Assembly (NCBI GenBank): GCA_017440805.1 | Contig: JAFSGN010000008.1 | Location: 32,232 to 96,231 of the forward strand | Source of the DNA: Clostridia bacterium | GTDB taxonomy: Bacteria > Bacillota > Clostridia > Oscillospirales > SIG627 | Length of the DNA: 64,000 bases | Direction: 5' to 3' | In this document: positions 8,618 through 17,886 of the stretch, one piece after another | Layout: each line of letters opens with the position of its first letter | Numbering within the stretch: position 1 is the stretch's first letter | Notes under the pieces: generated by a model | Databases searched by the model: none | What the model saw: the letters and a program-made list of their open reading frames with translations, nothing else | Told to the model about the DNA's origin: nothing | Translations under genes and position numbers: made by a program

Positions 8618-8682
8618 TCCTTCTGCTTTTTCAGATTTTCAAATAGACTGAGATAACTTTCGTGCCGTGTTGACGGAATATC
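8596..8682 (-). pseudogene. Relic of the rsgA 3' end (28 codons plus stop)
   Basis: Read on the minus strand, 8682-8596 encodes a 28-residue tail beginning DIPSTRHESYLS and ending ELKKP-stop. Twenty-five residues match the C-terminus of the intact RsgA (differences Met to Leu, Asp to Glu, Gln to Pro). At DNA level 8611-8682 matches 10159-10230 at 68 of 72 positions. The homology stops sharply at the GAT codon, 47 bp after the trehalase stop. The frame and stop are intact, and the fragment overlaps the thiN start. It is most simply the original end of rsgA, cut off by insertion of the trehalase segment. Confidence 0.88.
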
Positions 8683-8729
8683 CTGGTCGGATCACAGAAA
8701 ATAAACCCGCCTTGAGATATTTGCAGGAA

Positions 8730-9938
8730 TTACTGGTCGCAAAGTGCCAGATATACTCCTGCACTCCAACCAAGCATCTTAGGCATCTTGTACTCATTTT
8801 GTACATTTATATTGCCGTCTGCCACATTATATTTTTCCCAAAGATTTCCTGTTTCCTCAAACACTGCTTCTACAAGGTTTATGTACTTCCGGGCAATTCT
8901 TTGTGCGTGGTCGTTGTATCCGTAATTTTGCAACGCTTTAATCACAACATACTGAAGGCACGCCCAACCATTGGGATAATCCCACTGATATTTTATTTTG
9001 CCGTCGCCCTTTTCACAACATGCCACACCATATTTTTCTTCAATACGACCGAGATTTTTTACCACGGCTTCGGCCTGTTCTTTTGTTGCCAGTCCTGCAA
9101 ACATAGGATAAAGAGAGGCAACGGAAAAAACATCGCTCAGAGTATTATCCGAATAGTTATAATCCAAATATAATTTTTCGGAATTAAGCATATATTTTTC
9201 CATAAGTTCGGCTCTTTTTTCTTTTCTTTCATTCCAGAGTTCTTCTTCATTTTCATTCAGAACAGATGAAAAATAAGCCATGTTCTTTTCAAGCAAATAT
9301 AAAAGTGAATTCAAGTCGACATGTGCATAGTTGTATCCCTCAAATTTCCAGCGGGGATTCATATCCCAACCGCTTTCTGCAGTTACCATGCCATGACGGG
9401 CCATATTTTCGTCGTCAACCGCCACATCAGTACCGATTCTTGCCCGGAAGTCAGATGCATAACCACTTATTTGCTCGGGTGTTATATAGCTATCATATCT
9501 GTTTAATCCTATGGGTGTTATTCTCTTTGTCATCCAGAATGAATATTCTTTCTTGAGCGCATCATAGGCTTTTTTCAACCATGACTTATCCTGATAATAT
9601 TCGTAAACATCACGAACCATCTCCGACAAAAACGGCGGTTGGGAACGATTAAGATAATAAGTTCTGTTGCCATTGGGCATAAATCCGTATTTGTCAACAA
9701 GATACAATATATTATCCGTGTTGTTTTTTGCAAGTTCAGCCCGTTCTGATTTCAGAAGTCCGACATTTGTAAAGTATGTATCCCAGTAATACAATTCGTT
9801 AAAAGATTCTTCCGAAGGTACGGTATACGGATACGGCAGTCCTATAAGCGTTCCATCGTCAGACATGGTATCACGGGTGCATCTGTCCCATCCGTTTTTA
9901 ATATAATCATAAACACTCTGTTTTTCCATAGTTTCCAT
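8730..9938 (-). CDS. Trehalase, GH37, cytoplasmic
   Basis: The enzyme hydrolyses alpha,alpha-trehalose to two glucose molecules. The 402-residue protein carries the GH37 signatures FNELYYWDTYF (46-56), ESGWDMNPRW (188-197) with the expected catalytic acid Asp192, QWDYPNGW (318-325), and a C-terminal WEKYN in which Glu368 should be the base. There is no signal peptide, so it is a TreF-like intracellular enzyme; it is shorter than the E. coli enzymes. Two ATGs (9938 and 9929) are possible starts behind GAGG. The gene lies alone between rsgA and the rsgA relic with its own promoter. No trehalose transporter is adjacent, so the substrate may be imported elsewhere or made internally. Confidence 0.85.
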   Translation of the reverse strand: METMEKQSVYDYIKNGWDRCTRDTMSDDGTLIGLPYPYTVPSEESFNELYYWDTYFTNVGLLKSERAELAKNNTDNILYLVDKYGFMPNGNRTYYLNRSQPPFLSEMVRDVYEYYQDKSWLKKAYDALKKEYSFWMTKRITPIGLNRYDSYITPEQISGYASDFRARIGTDVAVDDENMARHGMVTAESGWDMNPRWKFEGYNYAHVDLNSLLYLLEKNMAYFSSVLNENEEELWNERKEKRAELMEKYMLNSEKLYLDYNYSDNTLSDVFSVASLYPMFAGLATKEQAEAVVKNLGRIEEKYGVACCEKGDGKIKYQWDYPNGWACLQYVVIKALQNYGYNDHAQRIARKYINLVEAVFEETGNLWEKYNVADGNINVQNEYKMPKMLGWSAGVYLALCDQ

Positions 9939-9971
9939 CTACCTCTTTCATTTTAATAGTTGAAATTTCGG

Positions 9972-10000
9972 ATAATATGTTAAATACACATTAACATCAA
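9972..10000 (-). promoter_or_regulatory. Trehalase promoter with overlapping operator-like palindrome
   Basis: On the minus strand, TTGATG (10000-9995) and TATTAT (9977-9972) have a 17-nt spacer. A perfect inverted repeat, ATGTTAA-N7-TTAACAT (9977-9997), fills that spacer and touches both promoter boxes. A protein bound there would block RNA polymerase. No regulator gene is adjacent. Confidence 0.55.
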
Positions 10001-10143
10001 AAAATAAATTTATATCTTTGGAGAAAGCAATTTTTGATCACCGGCTGTTTGAAATCTTTCTCTCATCATAATCGGCAGGAACATTATTCACTCAGTGCAT
10101 AGATTTTGCTTTTCTGACTGTCTTTCAAACCCAAAATAATAGT

Positions 10144-11061
10144 TTATTGCTTTTTTAACTCCCAATCCTTCTGCTTTTTCATATTTTCAAATAGACTTAG
10201 ATAACTTTCATGCCGTGTTGACGGAATATCTCCGTTTTTTACTTTTTCAAGAACGGCACATCCCTCTTCCTTTGTATGGGTGCACTTTACATATTTACAT
10301 TTTCCCATACAGTCGGAAAACTCAGGAAAAGCATACGGCAATTCATCCTTTCTGAAAAAGAAGAAACTTTCAAAATCCAAAAGGGAAAATCCCGGTGTAT
10401 CCGCTATATACGCGTTTTTCCCGTAAGGTATCTTATATAGTTTTGTCTGACGGGTAGTGTGTTTACCCCTGCCTGTTTTGGCACTTATACTGCCGGTCTG
10501 AAGAATAAACTCGGGATAGAGAGCATTGATTACGGTGGTTTTTCCCACACCCGATGCACCTGCAAAAGCAACTACCCCGCACAGTGTATCGTTTTTTAGT
10601 TTTTCGCAGACTTCCTGCGGGTTTTCGTGGCTGTTATACAGACATTCCGTTTTATATCCGCACTCCGAATATATTTTTCTCATTTCCTCTGCTTTTTCGG
10701 GTGCAAGTTCGCACTTGTTGATTACTATTTCAACTTCAATATCCCGGTTACAAGCCACAGCACACAGTTTATCTATGTTTATATATGAAGGGGCAGGATT
10801 CTTTGCCGCACAAATCACAAAAAGTTTATCGAGATTTGCCATAGGCGGACGGATAAGGTCGTTTTTCCGAGGCAGTATATTTGTGATATAACCAGTATTG
10901 TCCTCCAGAACAAATTCAACAATATCACCTGCAAGAGGTGTAAGTTTTTCGTATCGGAAGGTCCCTTTTGCGTAGCAGTTATATATGTTATGACCGACAT
11001 CCACCATATACAGTCCGCCGTTGCATCCCAGTACCCGCCCTGAATATTTCTGTGAACTCAT
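10144..11061 (-). CDS. rsgA: Ribosome small-subunit-dependent GTPase A
   Basis: RsgA is a circularly permuted GTPase that checks late 30S subunit maturation. The 305-residue protein shows an N-terminal OB fold, then G4 (NKCE, 115-118), G1 (GASGVGKT, 168-175) and G3 (DTPG, 221-224) in permuted order, and a zinc site Cys255, Cys260, His262, Cys268. G4 has Glu where NKxD is usual. The start follows prkC by 2 bp. The last 28 codons are nearly identical to the relic at 8596-8682. The copy here may have been supplied by the inserted segment rather than being the ancestral end. Confidence 0.95.
   Translation of the reverse strand: MSSQKYSGRVLGCNGGLYMVDVGHNIYNCYAKGTFRYEKLTPLAGDIVEFVLEDNTGYITNILPRKNDLIRPPMANLDKLFVICAAKNPAPSYINIDKLCAVACNRDIEVEIVINKCELAPEKAEEMRKIYSECGYKTECLYNSHENPQEVCEKLKNDTLCGVVAFAGASGVGKTTVINALYPEFILQTGSISAKTGRGKHTTRQTKLYKIPYGKNAYIADTPGFSLLDFESFFFFRKDELPYAFPEFSDCMGKCKYVKCTHTKEEGCAVLEKVKNGDIPSTRHESYLSLFENMKKQKDWELKKQ
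10159..10230 (-). repeat. Direct repeat, rsgA-proximal copy
   Basis: These 72 bp of the rsgA 3' end are repeated at 8611-8682 in the same orientation with four mismatches. The two copies bracket the trehalase gene and its promoter (8683-10158, about 1.5 kb). The layout resembles left and right junctions of an element that replaces the end of its target gene, but no integrase is present. Confidence 0.9.
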
Positions 11062-11063
11062 AT

Positions 11064-13079
11064 TTATTGTTCCTCTGCGGTATCTGTTTCCTGCTCCGAT
11101 TCCTGAGTGTCTTGTCCGGTTTCCTCCGGGGTATCGTCGGCTTGTCCGGCTTCCTCTACGGAATCTGTTTGGGTCTGATTTTTTTCCTCATCCTGAGTAC
11201 TCTCAGTGAGTTGTTCCTCATCCTCAGGCAGAGAAATATCGGGAATCTCCTCTATTTCAGAGGATACGGGAAGGTCAGCAGGAGGTACATTTGGGTCAAG
11301 GGCGGCACTGTATTCGCTGACGGTAAGTGTGACTTCGGTATTACCCTTGGGAATACTTGTGTTTTCCGCCACATCCTGATAAAGTACCTGACCGTCGGGC
11401 ATTGCTGACGGCATATATACAATTTTCACCCTTACAACTCCGTTTTCGGTAAGAAGGCGTTTTGCGTCTGTTTCGTTCATTCCCGAAACATCCGGCATGG
11501 AAGCATATTCTATACCGTCTCCGTCACTTACATAAAGTATTACATCGCTGCCTTTTTTTACGATTTCTCCCTGTGAGGGCTGAGTTTTTATTACATAATT
11601 TTCCATTACCGAAAGGTCGGATACTCTTTGCACAACCGGATTGAGCCCGATGTTTCTCAGGCTTACTTCAGCCGCAGTATATACCTTTATGGTAAGGTCG
11701 GGCATAACTATGGTTTCACTTCCGAGACTGAGAGTAAGACTAAGGTCGGGATTTTTTCTTTTGGAATTGGGTGCCGGATTTTGCTTTATAACATAGTCTT
11801 TGTCGGTATCCTGACCGAACTCGTACTTGATATTTTTAAGAACCAGTCCGTCCGAAATTATCTGTTCCTTAAGCAATTCGTTATACTCTTTTCCGATATA
11901 GTCGGGAATTTCGTATACAGTACCTACTCCGCTGTCATTTTCCAGAATGGACATAAGAAGTACACTTCCCCCTATAACTGCAACCGTAATAAACGCAAGT
12001 GCCACCCCGAGAATTATGGGGAACATTCCGTTTTTGTTGCGGGAGGTATTGTTTTTTGTGACCTTTTTGGGAGAATCTTTTTTATTTCCGGTTTCGGCTT
12101 TTCTTTTTTCTCCCGCATTTACGGGAGTTGTGCTGATTGGTATTTTCTTGCCCCTGTAACTGCTTTCAGACGGCTCCTGTCCATTGCTTTTTTCTTCTGC
12201 TGAAAAGGGTTTCTTTTCGGCAAAAACTATTGACGGATTGCTTCTCAGAATCTGAAGTGCCCGACGCATTACATGTACCGATTCGTATCTGTCCTTGGGC
12301 TTTTTCTCCATTGATTTGAGTATTATCTGTTCAAGCCCTCTGGGGATGGTTATTTCTATACTGCGGGGTTCTTTGGGAAGTTCATTAACCTGCTTTGTGG
12401 CAACATCCATTGCAGTTTCTCCCTCAAAGGGCAGACATCCGGTGGTCATTTCATACAGTACAACACCCAGAGAATAAATATCCGACGCTGCATCTGTTGC
12501 CTGTCCGCACGCCTGTTCGGGACTCATATAATAAACCGTTCCCACTGCTTTGTCCTGGACCGATTTTGTTTCGATATTGGGCAGTTTTGCAATACCGAAA
12601 TCCGCAACTTTAACTGTTCCGTCACGAAGAAGCATTATATTCTGCGGTTTCACATCACGGTGCACTATTCCTTTTTCGTGGGCGTGTTCCAGTGCCATAA
12701 GAATCTGGTCGGCAAAATGTACCGCATCTCTCCAGGGAAGTTTGCCTTTTTTCTGGAGGTAATCATTTAAGGATATACCGTCTATATACTCCATAACGAT
12801 ATATTTCATTTCGCTTTCAAAGGCGACATCATAAATATTCACAATATTGGGGTGGGAAAGCATTGCAACTGCTTTTGACTCGTTTACAAAACGGCGGACA
12901 GCGGTTTCGTCTCCTCCGTTCTGGTCGTTAAGCACTTTCACGGCAACAGTTCTGTTCATTGAGATGTCTTCCGCCTTGAGAACGATTGCCATTCCGCCGA
13001 CACCAACAACCTCTAAAATCTTATATCTGTTGTCAAATATTTTTCCTACAAGAAACTTGTACTTTTCTGTCTCGTTCAC
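11064..13079 (-). CDS. prkC: PASTA-domain Ser/Thr protein kinase
   Basis: This membrane kinase senses muropeptides or lipid II through extracellular PASTA domains and controls cell wall growth and germination in Firmicutes. The 671-residue protein has a kinase domain (about 18-280) with GVGGMA loop, Lys48, HRDVKPQN (Asp142) and DFG (Asp160). A basic juxtamembrane linker follows, then one membrane segment (about 352-377) and three PASTA repeats (about 388-455, 456-523, 528-598). The tail is rich in Glu, Asp, Thr and Gln. The start overlaps the phosphatase gene by 4 nt, the usual kinase-phosphatase coupling. Confidence 0.95.
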   Translation of the reverse strand: MNETEKYKFLVGKIFDNRYKILEVVGVGGMAIVLKAEDISMNRTVAVKVLNDQNGGDETAVRRFVNESKAVAMLSHPNIVNIYDVAFESEMKYIVMEYIDGISLNDYLQKKGKLPWRDAVHFADQILMALEHAHEKGIVHRDVKPQNIMLLRDGTVKVADFGIAKLPNIETKSVQDKAVGTVYYMSPEQACGQATDAASDIYSLGVVLYEMTTGCLPFEGETAMDVATKQVNELPKEPRSIEITIPRGLEQIILKSMEKKPKDRYESVHVMRRALQILRSNPSIVFAEKKPFSAEEKSNGQEPSESSYRGKKIPISTTPVNAGEKRKAETGNKKDSPKKVTKNNTSRNKNGMFPIILGVALAFITVAVIGGSVLLMSILENDSGVGTVYEIPDYIGKEYNELLKEQIISDGLVLKNIKYEFGQDTDKDYVIKQNPAPNSKRKNPDLSLTLSLGSETIVMPDLTIKVYTAAEVSLRNIGLNPVVQRVSDLSVMENYVIKTQPSQGEIVKKGSDVILYVSDGDGIEYASMPDVSGMNETDAKRLLTENGVVRVKIVYMPSAMPDGQVLYQDVAENTSIPKGNTEVTLTVSEYSAALDPNVPPADLPVSSEIEEIPDISLPEDEEQLTESTQDEEKNQTQTDSVEEAGQADDTPEETGQDTQESEQETDTAEEQ

Positions 13080-13840
13080 TCTGCCTTACCTCCTTTGAAA
13101 TCAATAACCACCGCGGTGATATTGTCACCGCCGCCGCTTTTATTGGCAAATTCAACAAGGCTTTCGGCTGCGTTTTTTGCATTCTGTTCAACAAAAAACT
13201 CCAGAAGTTTATTGTCATCTGTTACATAATTGGAAAGTCCGTCGCTGCACAGTAAAATCTGCTCCATATCGGTGCTGAGCCGAAAATAATCCGCCTCAAC
13301 ACTGTCGTCTACACCCACCGCACGCATTATAATATTCTTTTTGGGGTGGTTTTGTGCCTCTTTTTCGCTTATTTCGCCCATATCAACGAGAGTCTGGACA
13401 AAGGAATGGTCTTTGGACACCCTCACAACCCTGTCTTTATATACGGAGTATATACGGCTGTCTCCCACATTTATTGCCATTACTATATCCTTATAGATAA
13501 AGCAACCCACAAGAGTAGTACCCATTCCCTCAAGAGACGGGTCGATAACAGCCTTCTGATATACAGCGGTATTTGCTTTATTTACACCCGTAATCAAGGC
13601 ATTTTTTACGGTATTCTCCTTTATTGCTCCATCAGGCGAAAAAAGTAATTTTTCATTCTGAATAATAATGTTACAGAATGTTTCTGCGGCAATACTGCTG
13701 GCTATGCTGCCGCCTGCCGCACCGCCCATGCCGTCGCACACCACCGCCAGAACAGCACCGCATTCCAGTTGACATATCTTAAAATTATCCTGGTTGTCAC
13801 TTCTTTGCTTTCCTGCATCGGTTAATCCGAAAAAAACCAT
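13076..13840 (-). CDS. prpC: PP2C-family Ser/Thr protein phosphatase
   Basis: It reverses phosphorylation by the adjacent PASTA kinase. The 254-residue protein has the PP2C metal-site motifs RSDNQDNF near the N-terminus, VCDGMGGAAGG (about 34-44), CSDGLSNY and GGGDNITAVV near the end, binding two or three Mn/Mg ions. It directly follows rlmN and overlaps prkC by 4 nt, so both signalling genes are translated together. Confidence 0.94.
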   Translation of the reverse strand: MVFFGLTDAGKQRSDNQDNFKICQLECGAVLAVVCDGMGGAAGGSIASSIAAETFCNIIIQNEKLLFSPDGAIKENTVKNALITGVNKANTAVYQKAVIDPSLEGMGTTLVGCFIYKDIVMAINVGDSRIYSVYKDRVVRVSKDHSFVQTLVDMGEISEKEAQNHPKKNIIMRAVGVDDSVEADYFRLSTDMEQILLCSDGLSNYVTDDNKLLEFFVEQNAKNAAESLVEFANKSGGGDNITAVVIDFKGGKAE

Positions 13841-14872
13841 TTACTTCTGTCCTCCGTATTTTCTTCTGAGCTGACCGCAAGCGGCCTCTATATCAGCACC
13901 CATTTTGCGTCTGACGGTAACATTTATACCGCCTTTTTCCAAAACGGAAATAAATTCTTTCTGATTTGCACTGCCCACATATCCGCTTTCTTTGACCTTG
14001 TTCACGGGTATAAGGTTAACATGGCACAGCATACCTTTCAAAAGCCGGATAAGTTCAGCCGCACATTCCTTTGTGTCATTCACACCGCCTATAAGCGCAT
14101 ACTCAAAGGAAATCCGTCTGCCTGTAACCTCAATATAATCCTTACATGCTTTTATAAGGGTTTTTATATCATATCTGCGGTTTATCGGCATCATCTCACT
14201 TCTCATGTCATCAAAAGGTGCATGAAGAGATATCGAAAGAGTAAGCGGCATTTTTTCCTCTGCAAGAGAATATATCTTTTCGCAAAGTCCGCAGGTGGAA
14301 AGAGAAATATGCCGGTAACCTATGTTAAATCCTTCGGGGGCGTTGACAAGTTTTAAAAATTTAATAACATTATCATAGTTATCAAGGGGTTCCCCTATTC
14401 CCATAAGTACAATATTTGAAACTCTCAGGTTACATTCACGGCTTATCATATCTATCTGGGACAGCATTTCCCCCGGTGTCAGATTTCTTGCAAAACCAAG
14501 TCTTGAAGAGGCACAGAAACTGCATCCCATTTTACATCCTATCTGTGTGGATATACACGCCGTATTGCCGTGCTCATAGCGCATCATAACACTTTCCACA
14601 TATTCTCCGTCACGGGTTTCAAACAGAAACTTTGTTGTACCGTCTATTTTTGATACTGATTTTTCCCTGACGGTAAGATTTTCTATATAGTATATTTCGC
14701 CGAGTTTCTGCCGTAAAGAAAGTGAGAGATTTGTCATGCCGGAAAAATCGTCAATACCCTTATATAGTTGCGAATATATCTGACCTGCCCGGTATTTTTG
14801 AATACCCAGTGCCTCCAACTGTCCGGAAAGCTCCGACAGAAAAAGACTTCTTATGTCCTTTCGGTTGTCCAT
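13841..14872 (-). CDS. rlmN: 23S rRNA/tRNA adenine-C2 methyltransferase RlmN
   Basis: This radical SAM enzyme methylates A2503 of 23S rRNA and A37 of some tRNAs. The 343-residue protein has the cluster motif CKMGCSFC (Cys113, Cys117, Cys120) and the C-terminal conserved Cys in EAACGQL, which forms the covalent intermediate. A N-terminal helical domain precedes the core. It lies 6 bp after rsmB and abuts prpC, in the usual Firmicutes order. Confidence 0.95.
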   Translation of the reverse strand: MDNRKDIRSLFLSELSGQLEALGIQKYRAGQIYSQLYKGIDDFSGMTNLSLSLRQKLGEIYYIENLTVREKSVSKIDGTTKFLFETRDGEYVESVMMRYEHGNTACISTQIGCKMGCSFCASSRLGFARNLTPGEMLSQIDMISRECNLRVSNIVLMGIGEPLDNYDNVIKFLKLVNAPEGFNIGYRHISLSTCGLCEKIYSLAEEKMPLTLSISLHAPFDDMRSEMMPINRRYDIKTLIKACKDYIEVTGRRISFEYALIGGVNDTKECAAELIRLLKGMLCHVNLIPVNKVKESGYVGSANQKEFISVLEKGGINVTVRRKMGADIEAACGQLRRKYGGQK

Positions 14873-14878
14873 AACCTT

Positions 14879-16204
14879 TTATCTGAACCTTTCAATTACA
14901 TCGGTATAAAATCCGTCATTCTTAACTATTCCTTCAAGGAGTGCGGGAAAACTTGTTATTCCCTTTTTTTCTCCCGAAACACGCCTGAAATCCCTGTGTT
15001 CATTCAGAAATTTCTCTGTTATATCATCATTTTCCGCTTTATTTAGTGTGCAGGTGGAATACAGAAGTTTTCCGCCCACTTTAAGATACTGCGACGAAGC
15101 ACAAAGAATACTGTACTGAACTGTGGGAAGTTTTTCAATATCCTGTGGGTTTTTGTGCCGTATATCAGGTTTTTTATGAATAACACCCAGTCCCGAACAA
15201 GGTACATCGCAAATAACCTTATCTGCTTTTCCAATATATTCTTCAAGGGGTGTTGTTCCGTTGTGCTCCATTGTTTTTATTATATCTATCCCCATTGCCC
15301 CGGCGCTTTTTTCTACCAGGGAGAGTTTGTTTTTATGCAAATCAAGAGATAAAATACTGCCGTCATTTTCCGCACAGAATGCCGAGGAAATACTCTTTCC
15401 TCCGGGGCAGGCGCAACAGTCTATTATAAAATCGCCCTTTTCAACCGAAAGCCGTTCCACCGCAATCTGACTCGACTTATCCTGGACTATATAAAGTCCG
15501 CCCGCAATCTTTTCCAGTCTGTCGGTGGGCACTGACTGTAAAAGGTCAACGCCCCATTTTGTACCTTGGCAAACCTCCGCATCAATTCCGCCGTTTTTAA
15601 GGGTTTGAACAAGACCTTCTCGGGTTGCACGAAGGGTGTTTGTACGCAAGGTCATATAGGATTTGCCCTCAAACGCCTTTATTATTTCTACTGCCTTTTC
15701 CTGTCCGTAGGAGTCTTTTAAAATATTTATTATCCATACAGGCACAGAATATCTTATACTAAGATACTCATCTCCTTCAAGCCGGTCAAAAAGGCTTTCG
15801 ATATTGTCTTTTTTTCTTACAATTTCCCTCAGGATTGCGTTTACAAATTTTCCGGCACCCTCTCCCGCAAGTTTTTTTGCGGTCTCAACACTTTCGTTGC
15901 AGGCGGCACTGTCGGGAACGCGGTCAAAGAAAAGTATCTGGTATATTCCCATTTCAAGAACTGTCATTACCGCCGGGACAATGTTATCACATGGTCTGTG
16001 TGACAGGCTTGAAATAATATAATCCAGCATTAATCTCTTTTCTATAACCCCGTAAACCAGGGCGGTAAAAAGACCTTTTTCTCTTGAGTCGAGATTATTC
16101 TGTTTTATTACGCTGTCTATTTCTATATTGGAATACCTGCGGTCACGGAAGCACTTCAAAAGTGAGTGAAACGCAAGTGTACGGGCGGATGTTTTATCTG
16201 CCAT
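14879..16204 (-). CDS. rsmB: 16S rRNA (cytosine-967-C5) methyltransferase
   Basis: RsmB methylates C967 of 16S rRNA. The 441-residue protein has an N-terminal NusB-like RNA-binding domain (about 1-140) and a C-terminal methyltransferase with DCCACPGGKS for SAM binding, the VPCSG motif with one catalytic Cys and STCTLNKAEN with the other. The order fmt-yugP-rsmB-rlmN-prpC-prkC is a common Firmicutes translation cluster. Confidence 0.94.
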   Translation of the reverse strand: MADKTSARTLAFHSLLKCFRDRRYSNIEIDSVIKQNNLDSREKGLFTALVYGVIEKRLMLDYIISSLSHRPCDNIVPAVMTVLEMGIYQILFFDRVPDSAACNESVETAKKLAGEGAGKFVNAILREIVRKKDNIESLFDRLEGDEYLSIRYSVPVWIINILKDSYGQEKAVEIIKAFEGKSYMTLRTNTLRATREGLVQTLKNGGIDAEVCQGTKWGVDLLQSVPTDRLEKIAGGLYIVQDKSSQIAVERLSVEKGDFIIDCCACPGGKSISSAFCAENDGSILSLDLHKNKLSLVEKSAGAMGIDIIKTMEHNGTTPLEEYIGKADKVICDVPCSGLGVIHKKPDIRHKNPQDIEKLPTVQYSILCASSQYLKVGGKLLYSTCTLNKAENDDITEKFLNEHRDFRRVSGEKKGITSFPALLEGIVKNDGFYTDVIERFR

Positions 16205-16246
16205 TGATATAACCGTTCCTTACTGCCCGAAGGCAATTTTATAACA

Positions 16247-16945
16247 TTATCTTCTTCTGTCCCGTCCGCCTGTCACTATGAGCAACAACCGCAAAAAGTT
16301 TGCAAGTGCTACTGCCAGTGCGGCAACATAGGTCATTGCCGCGGCACTCAAAACCTTTTTCGCACCCGAAACCTCAGCGGTATCAAGAATGTTTGACGAA
16401 GTTATGGTATCAAGAGCACGACGACTGGCGTTAAATTCAACCGGAAGTGTTACCAGTTGAAACACAACCGAAAGACCGAAAAGAAGTACACCCAAAAGTG
16501 CAAGTCCTTCAAAACTGAGTAAAATTCCCAGAAGCACAAGGGGCATTGCAAGATTTGAACCTATACTGCAGACAGGTATGATTGCAGAGCGTATCTGCAT
16601 AGGAAAATATTTGGTACTGTGCTGTACCGCATGTCCTGCCTCATGTGCCGCAACTCCTATTGCCGCAACCGAGGTGGAATTGTAAACACTGTCGGAAAGC
16701 CGTATAACACCTGCTTTTGGGTCATAATGGTCGGTCAGATTTCCCGATACATGTTCTACTTTTATATTATAAAGTCCGTTTGAATCAAGTATTTTTCTTG
16801 CAGTCTGCATACCATTGATGCCCCTGCCGTTAAGCACTGATGAATACTTTTTAAAGGTAGATGTTACCTTATACTGTGCTATGAGCGAAAATATTACCGC
16901 CGGAATAACCAGCACTATATACCAATAATCAAAAAATAAAGGCAT
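16247..16945 (-). CDS. yugP: Membrane zinc metallopeptidase, YugP family
   Basis: The 232-residue protein has an N-terminal membrane segment, the zinc-protease motif HEAGHAVQH (about residue 104) and three further hydrophobic segments in the second half, the layout of the YugP/DUF neutral zinc metallopeptidases. The substrate is not established. Its ATG overlaps the fmt stop (TAATG), and it sits between fmt and rsmB as in many Clostridia. Confidence 0.88.
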   Translation of the reverse strand: MPLFFDYWYIVLVIPAVIFSLIAQYKVTSTFKKYSSVLNGRGINGMQTARKILDSNGLYNIKVEHVSGNLTDHYDPKAGVIRLSDSVYNSTSVAAIGVAAHEAGHAVQHSTKYFPMQIRSAIIPVCSIGSNLAMPLVLLGILLSFEGLALLGVLLFGLSVVFQLVTLPVEFNASRRALDTITSSNILDTAEVSGAKKVLSAAAMTYVAALAVALANFLRLLLIVTGGRDRRR

Positions 16946-17886
16946 TATATAAATCTGTCTCCTTTCTCAGCGCGTCTTCCGTTGATAAAATCAACCGCAC
17001 TCATACGCCTTGAGCCTTCAAGAGCAAGTTCGTCTATAAGGAGCGAACCCTCCCCGCATTTAATTTTAACTGTCTTTTTGAGTTCCACAATTTCTCCGTA
17101 TTCTGCATCGGGGAAACTCTCTTCTCCCACACGGGCAGAATAAATCTTTACTATTTTTCCGCTTTTGTCATGTCTTGTAACAGCGGCAGGATAAGGACTT
17201 AAACCGCGTATGAGATTTCTGACGGTTTCGGGGGATTTTGAAAAATCAAGTGTCTGGGTTTCGGTGGTGATTTTCTCTGCATAAGTGGCTTTTGACGAAT
17301 CCTGCTTTACGGGAGTTATTTCGCCGTTTATTATTTTATCTATTGCAGTAATTATCATCTGCGAACCCATTTCCCTGAGCCGTTCATACAGTTGTCCCAC
17401 ATCTTCGTCACGGGATATAGGTGTGCTTTGCATCATCAGTATATCCCCTGTGTCCAGTCCTTTTTCCATCTGCATTATGGTAACACCGCTTTCGGTTTTA
17501 CCGTCTATGATACAGCGGTTAATAGGCGCTGCACCGCGGTATTCGGGAAGCAGTGATGCGTGTATATTAATACAGCCGTACTTTGGATATTCCAGCACAT
17601 ATTCGGGCAGTAATTTCCCGTATGCCGCAACTACGATAATATCGGGATTTATTTTTTCGAGTATTTCATAAAAGTTTTCCCGCTTGAGATTTTCAGGCTG
17701 ATATACCTCAAGTCCCCTTTCCAGTGCCGTTTTCTTTACATCCGAAAAGGTCACCTTCATTGCTCTGCCTCTTTGCTTGTCGGGAGTGGTGACAACAGTT
17801 ATTTTACCCTTTTCTCCGTACTTTTCCGCGATAGATACAAGGGCTGCAGAAGCAAAATCGGGAGTACCCATAAAAATTATATTCAA
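16945..17886 (-). CDS. fmt: Methionyl-tRNA formyltransferase
   Basis: Fmt formylates initiator Met-tRNA from 10-formyl-THF. The 313-residue protein has the N-terminal IIFMGTPDFA segment, the catalytic-site block HASLLPEYRGAAPI with the conserved Asn-His upstream, and a C-terminal OB domain. The start is a TTG at 17886, overlapping the def stop codon, with AAGGAGAAGG just upstream. It is coupled to def, which removes the formyl group it adds. Confidence 0.95.
   Translation of the reverse strand: MNIIFMGTPDFASAALVSIAEKYGEKGKITVVTTPDKQRGRAMKVTFSDVKKTALERGLEVYQPENLKRENFYEILEKINPDIIVVAAYGKLLPEYVLEYPKYGCINIHASLLPEYRGAAPINRCIIDGKTESGVTIMQMEKGLDTGDILMMQSTPISRDEDVGQLYERLREMGSQMIITAIDKIINGEITPVKQDSSKATYAEKITTETQTLDFSKSPETVRNLIRGLSPYPAAVTRHDKSGKIVKIYSARVGEESFPDAEYGEIVELKKTVKIKCGEGSLLIDELALEGSRRMSAVDFINGRRAEKGDRFI

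Noticed and set aside
8618..8729. TPP riboswitch upstream of thiN
   Set aside because: The stretch is fully accounted for by the rsgA relic and the end of the trehalase cassette; no TPP-binding core is visible.
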